Part shown: positions 41,733 to 49,318 of the stretch, in pieces | Numbering within the stretch: the stretch's first letter is position 1 | How the letters are laid out: each line of letters starts with the position of its first letter | Origin: CAVQZC01 sp963718315 | Lineage (GTDB): Bacteria > Actinomycetota > Thermoleophilia > Gaiellales > JAICJC01 | DNA length: 64,000 nucleotides | Assembly (NCBI GenBank): GCA_963718315.1 | Contig: CAVQZC010000012.1 | Span: 682,001 to 746,000 of the forward strand | Reading direction: 5' to 3' | The notes under the pieces: model-generated | The model's database searches: none | Told to the model about the DNA's origin: nothing | Seen by the model: the letters and a program-made list of their open reading frames with translations, nothing else | Program-made: the position numbers and the translations under genes

Positions 41733-42929
41733 CTACGACGCGTGTGAGGCCAGCACGACCTTGACGTTTCGCAGCTTGCCGTCCCGGAGCACGCCGAGCG
41801 TGACCGTTGTGCCCGGCGACATCCCCTGGATCGGTTCGGCCAGGTTGCTGAAGGTGGTGATCGAGTGGCCGTTGAGCGACACGATCACGTCGCCGCCCAG
41901 CACGTAGGTCTGGCCGGAGATGGTTGCGGTCGTGTGGCCGCCGCGGATCCCCGCCTTCGCCGCCGGCGACCCAGTGGTCACCTGGGCCACCAGCACGCCG
42001 TGGCTGGATGGGATGTTGAGCGACTTCGCCAGGCCGGAGGTGAGCGGCACGCCCTCGATCCCGAGGTAGGTGTGCTGCGCGTGGCCCGTGGTGATGATCT
42101 GGTCGGCCACCTGCTTTGCGGTGTCGATGGGGATGGCGAAGCCGATCCCGATCGAGCCCCCGTCCGATCCGCTCGAGAGGATCTGGCTGGTGATCCCGAT
42201 CACCCGGCCGTGGGCGTCCAGGAGGGGCCCGCCGGAGTTGCCGTGGTTGATCGCAGCGTCGGTCTGGATGGCGCCATAGATGTCCTGGTTCTTGGCCAGC
42301 GAGCTGATCTGGCGCTGGACGGCGGACACGATCCCTGAGGTGACTGTCTGCGTCTCGCCCAGCGGGTTACCGATGGCGACAACGGGGTCGCCGACGTGGA
42401 CGGCGTTCGAGTCGCCGAGCGTCAGCGGCCGCAGCGCCGACGCCGGCAGGTCGACCTTGAGCACCGCAATGTCCGTCGTCTTGTCGAGCCCGACGACAGT
42501 CGCCTTGTACGTCCTTGCGCCGGTGCCGCCGAAGCCAACCTGCACCTTCGAGGCGCCCACGACGACGTGTGCATTGGTCAGGATGTGGCCCTGGCGGTCG
42601 ATCACGAAGCCCGAGCCCAGCGCCTGCTGCTGCTCCTTCTGGGGCGGCCCTAAGGGGTCAAGAGGGTTCTGGGTGGTGATGGTCGACGTAGCCGTGACCA
42701 GTACCACTCCGCCCTTTGCGCGGTCGTAGATCTGCCCGATCGAGAGCCCGTTGGCCGTCGCCGTCTGCGCAACGGTCGACGCCTGGCCGGATCCCTGACT
42801 GATGACCTTCGTGACCGTGGTGGTCGTATTGGACGCACCCTGGCTGGCCGAGATCGCGGTCGCCGCTCCGGCCCCGATCAGTGCGGATACGACGACAACG
42901 CTTCCGATCCTGACGACGCTCGAGGTCAC
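41733..42929 (-). CDS. HtrA-like serine protease with PDZ domain
   Basis: A 398-residue secreted or membrane-anchored trypsin-like protease. An N-terminal helix (residues about 7-27) is followed by a Ser/Thr/Gln-rich linker, the protease domain with His in TNAHVVVG, Asp in KTTDIAVLKV and Ser in NHGNSGGPLLD, and a C-terminal PDZ domain (about 305-390). It probably degrades misfolded envelope proteins. The GTG follows TACAAC by six bases, again leaderless. Confidence 0.93.
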   Translation of the reverse strand: MTSSVVRIGSVVVVSALIGAGAATAISASQGASNTTTTVTKVISQGSGQASTVAQTATANGLSIGQIYDRAKGGVVLVTATSTITTQNPLDPLGPPQKEQQQALGSGFVIDRQGHILTNAHVVVGASKVQVGFGGTGARTYKATVVGLDKTTDIAVLKVDLPASALRPLTLGDSNAVHVGDPVVAIGNPLGETQTVTSGIVSAVQRQISSLAKNQDIYGAIQTDAAINHGNSGGPLLDAHGRVIGITSQILSSGSDGGSIGIGFAIPIDTAKQVADQIITTGHAQHTYLGIEGVPLTSGLAKSLNIPSSHGVLVAQVTTGSPAAKAGIRGGHTTATISGQTYVLGGDVIVSLNGHSITTFSNLAEPIQGMSPGTTVTLGVLRDGKLRNVKVVLASHAS

Positions 42930-42972
42930 ACCCGGGTTGTACGCAAGGCAGATTGAGCGGCGATTGAGTTAA

Positions 42973-43383
42973 TCAGATCTCTAACCTGTGCCGCCGCTCG
43001 ACCCGGCGCACCGCCGCGGTGAGCCCCCACACCAGCAGGAACGCAGCGATGTGGCCGGCGGTCAGGTAGAAATCGCGCAGGTTGGTGCTGTTGTCCCGCC
43101 ACACCCGGGCCAGGTTGGCAAGCACCGCGATGGCGCCGATGATCGCGACTGCGTCGGCGACCGGGGTGTTGGCCGGGTTTGGCTCTCTGTAGAGCGCGAT
43201 TCGCGACGCGATCAGTATCAGCCCGAGTACGACTGCGAGCGCGATGCCATGGTCGAAAGCGAGCGATCGCTTGGCGTCGATCCCGCTCGCCGAGCCCCAC
43301 TTCCAGGCCAGGTGGGCGAGGATCACGAGCGTGGCCGCGATGCCCGCGACTGCCGTGTTGATGCGGATTCCTTCGGCCGTCAC
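42973..43383 (-). CDS. Four-helix membrane protein of unknown function
   Basis: A 136-residue protein with four hydrophobic segments (about 8-28, 44-62, 77-94, 108-125) separated by short charged loops. No family is recognised. GTG 43383 lies six bases after a TACGAT hexamer on its strand; longer ORF versions from 43911 are unlikely because they cross the divergent lipid kinase gene. Confidence 0.5.
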   Translation of the reverse strand: MTAEGIRINTAVAGIAATLVILAHLAWKWGSASGIDAKRSLAFDHGIALAVVLGLILIASRIALYREPNPANTPVADAVAIIGAIAVLANLARVWRDNSTNLRDFYLTAGHIAAFLLVWGLTAAVRRVERRHRLEI

Positions 43384-43402
43384 GCCGGTATCGTATCCAC
43401 GG

Positions 43403-44380
43403 ATGCGGGTCCGCCTGATCGCCAATCCGAACGCCTCCGGGGTCGACCGGGCGCTCGTCGACCGGGTTGCCGCGGAGCTTGGCCGTGCGGCAGACGTCGA
43501 GCAGGCGCTGACCGAGCGCGCCGGCCACGCCGTCGAGATGGCGGGCCTGCCGGGTGCCGACGTGGTGGTGGTGCTGGGCGGCGACGGCACCGCCAACGAG
43601 GTCGTCAACGGCCTGCCGCCGGGGGCCGCCCTGGGCGTGCTCCCGGGCGGCGCCACCTCGGTCTTCGCCCGCCAGCTCGGGTTCCCGAACGACGCGGTTG
43701 CGGCAGCCCGGATGCTGGCGGCCTCGATCACAGCCGGATCGCTGCGGGATGTGGGGCTCGGCGAGCTCGACGGCCGGCTGTTCACCTTTGCGGCCGGGCT
43801 GGGCCTCGACGCGGAGGTGACGCGGCGAGTCGATGAGCAGCGGGCGGCCCGGCGCGACGGCCGCCGGCCCGGCGACAGCGAGGTGCTCGCGATGACCGCA
43901 GAGGTTCTCAAGGCTGACGGGTGGTCGCTGCCCGAACGGATGTCGGTGACCGGCCCCGGGCTGCCGCTGGTGCGCTGCTCCTACCTGGCTGTCGCCAACC
44001 AGCACCCGTACACCTACCTCGGTCCGCTGCCGGTGCGGACGACGCCTCGCGCCCGCCTCGACACGGCGCTCGACGCGACTGCAATCGGCACGCTGCGCAC
44101 CCGCGACCTGTGGCGCCTGCCCGTCTACGGACTGATGTGGGCGCGTCATGCGAGCGGCCGCGACCCACGGGTCACCTACCTGCACGATGTGAGCGAGCTG
44201 GAGGTGCTGGGCGACGGCGAGGTGCCGGTGCAGATCGACGGCGAATACCTGGGAGCGTTCGAGCGGGTCTCGATCCGCTTCGTCCCCGGCGCCCTCCGCG
44301 CCTACGTGCCCGCGAAGCCCCCGCTAGGACTTCTCAGTCGATCAGGGCCGAGTCGAGCATCGAGGCGACCAGCCCCGTAA
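43403..44380 (+). CDS. Diacylglycerol kinase family protein
   Basis: A 325-residue lipid kinase (DagK/YegS family). The start LIANPNASGVDR and the nucleotide motif VVVLGGDGTANEVVNG near residue 52 are diagnostic; GGATSVFARQLG and the C-terminal VQIDGEYLG complete the fold. It phosphorylates diacylglycerol or sphingoid-like lipids. ATG 43403 is 14 bases after the start of TATCGT. Its last 47 bases overlap the convergent Ddl-like gene. Confidence 0.88.
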   Translation: MRVRLIANPNASGVDRALVDRVAAELGRAADVEQALTERAGHAVEMAGLPGADVVVVLGGDGTANEVVNGLPPGAALGVLPGGATSVFARQLGFPNDAVAAARMLAASITAGSLRDVGLGELDGRLFTFAAGLGLDAEVTRRVDEQRAARRDGRRPGDSEVLAMTAEVLKADGWSLPERMSVTGPGLPLVRCSYLAVANQHPYTYLGPLPVRTTPRARLDTALDATAIGTLRTRDLWRLPVYGLMWARHASGRDPRVTYLHDVSELEVLGDGEVPVQIDGEYLGAFERVSIRFVPGALRAYVPAKPPLGLLSRSGPSRASRRPAP

Positions 44381-45263
44381 ACGAGATCCGGGCCGCCTCT
44401 GCGGCCATCGGCAGCAGGCTGGTCTCGGTCAGCCCGGGGACGGTGGGCAGGTCGATCACCCACAGGTCATCGCCGGCCAGCAGCAGGTCGACGCGGGCCG
44501 CTCCGCGGACACCCAGCAGCGCAGCTGCCTGCAGCGCCAGCTCCCAGGCGGCGGCGGCCAGATCGTCGGAGAGGTCGGCGGGTACCGTGAACCGTGTCAG
44601 GCCGGGCGTGTACCGGGCGTCGAAGTCGTACAGCTTGCGGCCCGACGGCGTAGCTTCGACGATGGGCAGCGGGCTGCCGTCCAGCACCCCCACCGCCAGG
44701 TCGCGGGCGTCGGGAAGGAAGCGCTCCACCACCACCTTGTGGTCATACGAGAAGGCGTACAGCAGCGCCCGGTCGAGCTCTGACTCGTTGTGGGCGACGC
44801 CGATGCCCAGCGCCGAGCCCATGCGCGCCGGCTTGACGATCAGCGGCATCCCCAGCCGGTCGATGGCCGCAGGCAGCGCCTCGGCCGCGCCCAGCTCGTT
44901 CACCGTCTCCTGCGAGAAGCTGACGAACTCCGGCGTCGGCAGGCCGGCGGCATCCAGCTCGTGCTTCAACAGCAGCTTGTCGAAGCAGCGCGCGCTGGCC
45001 GAGACCCCGGACCCCGTGTACGGCAGGCCGAGCAGCTCGCACAGCTCCTGGAGCGTGCCGTCCTCGCCGCCCCTGCCGTGTGTGCAGATGAACGCCGCGT
45101 CGTAGCCGCGGTCGCGCAGCCGGCCGACCAGGTCGGGGCCGATGTCGATCACGTCGGGGGCGTGGCCGAGCTCGCGCAGAGCGCGCTCCACCCGCGCGGC
45201 GCTGCGAAGCGAGACCGTCCGCTCGAGCGAGCGGCCGCCGGTCAGGACGCAGACGTCTGCCAT
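44334..45263 (-). CDS. D-Ala-D-Ala ligase-like ATP-grasp protein with altered Mg site
   Basis: A 309-residue ATP-grasp enzyme resembling Ddl: ICTHGRGGEDGTLQELCELLG near residue 60 (read as two parts THGRGGEDGT and LQELCELLG), YTGSGVSASARCFDKLL, IVKPARMGSALGIGV and RVDLLLAGDDLW. The C-terminal Mg motif, normally E-x-N-T-x-P-G, reads D-L-P-T-V-P-G here, so the Asn ligand is Pro and the Glu is Asp. Activity may be lost or changed. ATG 45263 lies inside the aminotransferase gene. No other cell-wall genes are adjacent. Confidence 0.8.
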   Translation of the reverse strand: MADVCVLTGGRSLERTVSLRSAARVERALRELGHAPDVIDIGPDLVGRLRDRGYDAAFICTHGRGGEDGTLQELCELLGLPYTGSGVSASARCFDKLLLKHELDAAGLPTPEFVSFSQETVNELGAAEALPAAIDRLGMPLIVKPARMGSALGIGVAHNESELDRALLYAFSYDHKVVVERFLPDARDLAVGVLDGSPLPIVEATPSGRKLYDFDARYTPGLTRFTVPADLSDDLAAAAWELALQAAALLGVRGAARVDLLLAGDDLWVIDLPTVPGLTETSLLPMAAEAARISFTGLVASMLDSALID

Positions 45264-46516
45264 GACCGGCCCGGCGACCGCAGCGACCGCTCGAGCGTCC
45301 GCTGCTCGGCGACCACCCGGCCCAGCCTCCGGACGCCCTCCTCGATCCGCTCGCTGGTCACCGCTGAGAAGTTGAGCCGCATCGACTCGTCGCCGCGCCC
45401 GTCGAAGAACGCCGCCGTGCCCGGGACGAAGGCGACGTCCGCCTGCAGCGCCCGGGGAAGCAGCGCCCCGGCGGAGAGCCCCGGCACCGTGACCCACACG
45501 AACAGCCCGCCGGCGGGTGGCGAGAACGCCGCGTCGGCCGGCAGGTGCTCGCGCAGCGCGGCCACCATCACGTCCCGGCGCTCCCGGTACAGGTCGACCA
45601 TCGTCTCCAGGTAGGGGGCGAACCGCGGCCCCTCCACGAACCGCGAGGCCAGCATCTGGGCGAGCGGGGAGCTGCACAGGTCGATGCCCTGCTTCGCCAG
45701 GTTCAGCTTGGCCACGATGGCGGCCGGCGCCACCGCGAAGCCGATCCGCAGCCCGGGGGCAAGGATCTTCGAGAAGGTGCCGACATGGATGACGCCGCCA
45801 CGCCCGGCATCGAGCTCAGCCAGGCTGGGCAGCGGTTCGCCCTCGAACCGCAGGCGGCTGTAGGGGTCGTCCTCGACGATCAGGATCTGGCGCTTGGCGG
45901 CAAGCTCGACCAGCGCCCTGCGGCGCTCCAGGCTGAGCGAGACGCCGGCGGGGTTCTGGAAGCTGGGGATCGTGTAGATCAGCTTGGGCCGCCGGCCGGC
46001 CGCGTCGAGCCTCTCCAGCTCGGCCTGTAGGGCGTCGATCAGCATTCCGTCGCCGTCCATCGGGATGTGGCGGACGTCGGCCTCGTACGCACCCAGCGTC
46101 GGCAGCATCCCCGGGTAGGTCGGCCCCTCCGCGATGACCACGTCGCCGGAGTCGATGAAGGTGCGGCACACCAGGTCGAGCACCTGCTGGCCGCCGGTCG
46201 TCACCAGCACGTGCTCGGGAACCGCCGGCACGCCCTGGCCCGCGAGTAGCCCGCAGATGGCTTCCCGTGCCTCGGCCAGGCCCTCGGTCGGCCCGTACTG
46301 CAGCGCCTGTGCGGTTGCGTCGGCGGCCACCGCGGCGGTCAGCTCGACCAGCACGTCGGGCGGAAACGCCTGGGTGTAGGGGAGGCCTCCGGCCAGCGAG
46401 ATCACCTCCGGCCGTCCGATCACCGACATCAGGTCGCGCATGGCGGAACTGCGCAGCCCGGCCACCCGGGCGGCGTACCGGTCGTCGTAGGGGTCGAGGT
46501 TGGTCGCTGTGGGCAT
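45242..46516 (-). CDS. PLP-dependent aminotransferase (LysN/AAT fold I)
   Basis: A 424-residue fold-type I aminotransferase. ISLAGGLPYTQAFPPDVL near residue 40, TTGGQQVLDLV near 108, IYTIPSFQNPAG near 178, EDDPYSRLRFEG near 215 and the PLP lysine in GTFSKILAPGLRIGF near 245 are clear. It resembles 2-aminoadipate/aromatic aminotransferases and lacks the MocR helix-turn-helix. Its end overlaps the Ddl-like gene by 22 bases, suggesting co-translation. Confidence 0.9.
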   Translation of the reverse strand: MPTATNLDPYDDRYAARVAGLRSSAMRDLMSVIGRPEVISLAGGLPYTQAFPPDVLVELTAAVAADATAQALQYGPTEGLAEAREAICGLLAGQGVPAVPEHVLVTTGGQQVLDLVCRTFIDSGDVVIAEGPTYPGMLPTLGAYEADVRHIPMDGDGMLIDALQAELERLDAAGRRPKLIYTIPSFQNPAGVSLSLERRRALVELAAKRQILIVEDDPYSRLRFEGEPLPSLAELDAGRGGVIHVGTFSKILAPGLRIGFAVAPAAIVAKLNLAKQGIDLCSSPLAQMLASRFVEGPRFAPYLETMVDLYRERRDVMVAALREHLPADAAFSPPAGGLFVWVTVPGLSAGALLPRALQADVAFVPGTAAFFDGRGDESMRLNFSAVTSERIEEGVRRLGRVVAEQRTLERSLRSPGRSWQTSAS

Positions 46517-46550
46517 CGGTTCGCAACATTATGATTGGCGCCGCCTGAAC

Positions 46551-47096
46551 ATGGACCTCCTTATCGCCATCAGCCAGGGCCTTGGACTCGCGGTAGCCGC
46601 AGGATTTCTGGCGGCAGCCCCGCTGGCGCTGGGGTCGACCGCGGCCCGTCTGGGGTTCGCCCACTCCGCGCTTTCCTTTGCCGGAGACCCGATCACGCTG
46701 GCCGTCACCTGGGCGCTGACGATCATCGAGATCGTCACCGACGTGATCTGGCCGGGTGCGCAGGCGGGCGCGATGCTGATCCGCCGGATCGTCGGCGGCG
46801 GGCTCGCGTTCGAGCTGATCGCCGGCGACCGTGTCCCGTTCGTCGGCCTGGTTGCCGGCGCCCTGATGGCGGGCGCCGTTGCCGTCGTGCTGCGCGAGGT
46901 GCGGGCGCGGGCGGTCAAGGGAGGCGGCGACCTGCGCGGGACGGCCATCATCGAGGACGGCGCAGGGCTGGTCGCCTCGGTCATCGGATGCATCCCGTTT
47001 GCGGGCTACCCGATGGCGATTGCGGGCCTGGGCTTGTTCGTCCGCGTTCGCCGTCGCGACCGCGAGAAGTACAAGGGCCTCAGGGTCTTGCGCTAA
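46551..47096 (+). CDS. DUF4126-like membrane protein
   Basis: A 181-residue protein with about five hydrophobic helices and a basic C-terminus (RRRDREKYKGLR). Helix spacing and glycine content recall the DUF4126 family, but the match is tentative. ATG 46551 lies 21 bases after a TATGAT hexamer shared with the divergent aminotransferase promoter; there is no Shine-Dalgarno sequence. Confidence 0.55.
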   Translation: MDLLIAISQGLGLAVAAGFLAAAPLALGSTAARLGFAHSALSFAGDPITLAVTWALTIIEIVTDVIWPGAQAGAMLIRRIVGGGLAFELIAGDRVPFVGLVAGALMAGAVAVVLREVRARAVKGGGDLRGTAIIEDGAGLVASVIGCIPFAGYPMAIAGLGLFVRVRRRDREKYKGLRVLR

Positions 47097-47113
47097 CGCT
47101 CCGATCTACGACA

Positions 47114-47131
47114 CCGTCAGAATCCTGACGG
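47114..47131. repeat. Perfect inverted repeat before the AlkP-superfamily gene
   Basis: CCGTCAG and CTGACGG (7-base arms, 4-base spacer AATC) lie 19 bases before GTG 47150 and 18 bases after the previous stop. It could be an operator or a weak terminator; no T-run follows. Confidence 0.45.
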
Positions 47132-47149
47132 CATGCAACACTGCACACA

Positions 47150-48595
47150 GTGACGAAGAAGCTGATCCTCGCGGTGATCGACGGGTTGGGTCCCGAGTTG
47201 CTCGACCGCGCGATCGCGGGCGGGCACGCGCCGAACCTGGCGCGGGTTGCCCAGCTCGGCAGGCGCGACGACGCGTGCGTCTCGACGTTTCCCTCGCTGA
47301 CGCCCGTCTGCCTGTCGGCGCTGGTCACCGGCGCCCACCCGGCTGGCTCCGGCATTCCCAGCATGACCTGGTACCACCGCGGCGAGCAGCGCCTGGTCGA
47401 GTACGGATCGTCGTTTCTGGCAACGCTGGCGGAAGGTACGAGGCAGATGGTCGACGACGTGCTCGTCAACCTCAACCTGCTGCACCTGTCGCCCCGCGCA
47501 ACCACCGTGTTCGAGGCACTCGACGACGCCGGTCTGGTCACGGCTGCGGTCAACTGCTACGTGTGCCGCGGCCGCACCCGCCACACGATCGCCCGGCCGG
47601 CGGCCAGGCGGATCGCCCGCCGGGTAGGCATCGTGGACGCCGTCTACGGACCGCGCCGCTACTTCTTCGGCGAGCTGTTCGCCAGCGACCAGACGGGCGC
47701 GCCGCGCAACTTCGGCGGCCGGGTCGACCGCCACGGCGGCCGTGTCGGCCGCTGGCTGGTGACGCGCGACGGGTTCGACTTCCTGTTCCTGTACCTGTAC
47801 GAGACCGACGCGGCGCAGCACCGCGCGGGAGACGTGATGGGCGCCGTTCGCCAGGCGGACGAGGGCGTGGGCCTACTGGCCGAGGCCGCCGGCGGCTGGG
47901 ATGCGCTGCTCGAGCGCTACGCCCTGGTCGTCATCGCCGATCACTCGCAGAGCGCGGTCACCAACGGGGCCGACGCGGCCGAGGCGTTCGCGGGCCTGCG
48001 CCTGTTCCGCTCCAGCCGCCGTTCCGATCCGGCCGAGTGCGATCTTGCCGTGACTGCCAGCAACCGCTTCGCGATGGCCTACCTGCTCCCCGGCGGGCGG
48101 ATCACCGCCAGCGAGGTCGGCCACCGGATGGCCCGGCAGGAGGCGGCCGACGTCGTCGCCTGGCGGGAGGGGAGCTGGTTCGCCGTGCGCCGCGACGGCG
48201 GAGAGCTGCGGTTCCGGCGCGGCGGCCCGCACGAGGACCGGCGGGGCAACGAGTGGTCGGTCGCCGGCGACCGCGACCTGCTGCCCGCCGCCGCGTATCC
48301 CAACGCCCTGGAGCGGCTGGAGGGCATCCTCGACTGCCCGGCGGCAGGGGACGTCGTCTGCTCGGCGGCGCTTGGCTGGGAGTTCGCCGATGCCGGCGGA
48401 TCGCATCACGCGGGCGGCGGGAGCCACGGATCGCTGCGCGCCGAGGACTCGCTGGTGCCGGTGCTGGTCGCCGGCGCGGAGTGGCCGTTCGCCGAATCGC
48501 GGGAGATCTCGATCACCGACATCACGCCGATGGTCGAGCGGCACTTCGGCGCCCGCGTCGCCCCGGCTGCGGCCGCCCATGTGGTCGCAAGCTGA
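47150..48595 (+). CDS. Alkaline-phosphatase superfamily hydrolase (type I phosphodiesterase-like)
   Basis: A 481-residue enzyme of the nucleotide pyrophosphatase/phosphodiesterase branch. The first metal Asp is in ILAVIDGLGPELL, the nucleophile Thr or Ser in STFPSLTPVCLSAL near residue 45, further metal ligands in YLYETDAAQH and VVIADHSQS, and the last His in HHAGGGSHGSL near 435. The usual secretion signal is missing, so it is probably cytosolic. GTG 47150 has only a weak AACACT hexamer at the leaderless distance. Its stop is followed after one base by repeat copy A. Confidence 0.85.
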   Translation: MTKKLILAVIDGLGPELLDRAIAGGHAPNLARVAQLGRRDDACVSTFPSLTPVCLSALVTGAHPAGSGIPSMTWYHRGEQRLVEYGSSFLATLAEGTRQMVDDVLVNLNLLHLSPRATTVFEALDDAGLVTAAVNCYVCRGRTRHTIARPAARRIARRVGIVDAVYGPRRYFFGELFASDQTGAPRNFGGRVDRHGGRVGRWLVTRDGFDFLFLYLYETDAAQHRAGDVMGAVRQADEGVGLLAEAAGGWDALLERYALVVIADHSQSAVTNGADAAEAFAGLRLFRSSRRSDPAECDLAVTASNRFAMAYLLPGGRITASEVGHRMARQEAADVVAWREGSWFAVRRDGGELRFRRGGPHEDRRGNEWSVAGDRDLLPAAAYPNALERLEGILDCPAAGDVVCSAALGWEFADAGGSHHAGGGSHGSLRAEDSLVPVLVAGAEWPFAESREISITDITPMVERHFGARVAPAAAAHVVAS

Positions 48596-48596
48596 A

Positions 48597-48803
48597 GACG
48601 ATCGATCGACATCTCCCGCGGGCCTGGCCGCTGCGAGCGGTAGGGGTCGGTATCGGCGGGGGGCGGCTGTGCCTGCGAACCTGCACCTCGCGGTGCCCGC
48701 GGGTCGCGCCAATACGACCTACGGGTATTGACGCGCCCCGCGTTCAGCGCGAGGCACGGGTTCTCGCCACCCAGGACACCACGCGAGATATCGATCGATC
48801 ATC
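48597..48803 (+). repeat. Structured repeat, copy A
   Basis: A 207-base element whose other copy (B, 52873-53076) is inverted. The ends pair: GATCGATCGA (48600-48609) with TCGATCGATC (48791-48800), extended inward by ATCTC/GAGAT around mismatches. An internal palindrome lies at 48705-48735 (CAATAC...GTATTG core, one mismatch). The right end touches TAGAGT (48804-48809), the likely -10 for the next gene. It fills the gap between the phosphatase and gtrA genes. It encodes no protein. Confidence 0.85.
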
Positions 48804-48818
48804 TAGAGTCCTGCCGGC

Positions 48819-48842
48819 ATGAAGGACGCTCCCACCCGATGA
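48819..48842 (+). CDS. Possible upstream peptide MKDAPTR
   Basis: An eight-codon frame, MKDAPTR then stop, begins three bases after the start predicted from TAGAGT. Its TGA overlaps the gtrA ATG (ATGA). The first 11 bases repeat exactly at the gtrA start, so it may be a leader peptide coupling translation or simply a duplication. Confidence 0.4.
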   Translation: MKDAPTR

Positions 48843-49288
48843 AGGACGCACGCGGCGAGGCCGCCGAGATCGGGCTTCGAGGGCATGCCCGCCGCTTCCA
48901 CATCGGGCTCCGCCGGCCGGACAACTGGAAAGAGCTGCTCCGCTACTGCACGGTCGGCGCGTCCGGCTACATCGTCAACCTGGTGGTGTTCAAGATCGCG
49001 TTGGACTACATGCCGTACCTGGTTGCGTTCACCGTCGCGTTCGTAATCGCGGCCACCAGCAACTTCGTCTGGAACCGGCTGTGGGCGTTCCGCGTCACAC
49101 ACGGTGTGCCCCATCACCAGTACGCCCGGTTCCTCACAGTCAGCCTCGTCGCGCTGGTCTTCGACCTGTGCACGCTTGCCTTCCTGGTCGAGGAGGTGGG
49201 CATGGCGAAGCTCCCGGCGGCGGCGATCGCCATCGTCATCGCCACCCCCGTCAGCTTCCTGGGCAACAAGCTGTGGAGCTTCCGCTGA
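48839..49288 (+). CDS. GtrA family membrane protein
   Basis: A 149-residue protein with four helices. The signature ELLRYCTVGASGYIVNLVVF near residue 30, ATSNFVWNRLWAF near 72 and the C-terminal PVSFLGNKLWSFR are those of GtrA, which is thought to flip or help handle polyprenyl-linked sugars for cell-surface glycans. It is the first gene inside the repeat-bounded block. Confidence 0.9.
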   Translation: MKDARGEAAEIGLRGHARRFHIGLRRPDNWKELLRYCTVGASGYIVNLVVFKIALDYMPYLVAFTVAFVIAATSNFVWNRLWAFRVTHGVPHHQYARFLTVSLVALVFDLCTLAFLVEEVGMAKLPAAAIAIVIATPVSFLGNKLWSFR

Positions 49289-49318
49289 CCGCTGAGCTCA
49301 TCGCACTGGATCCGGCCG

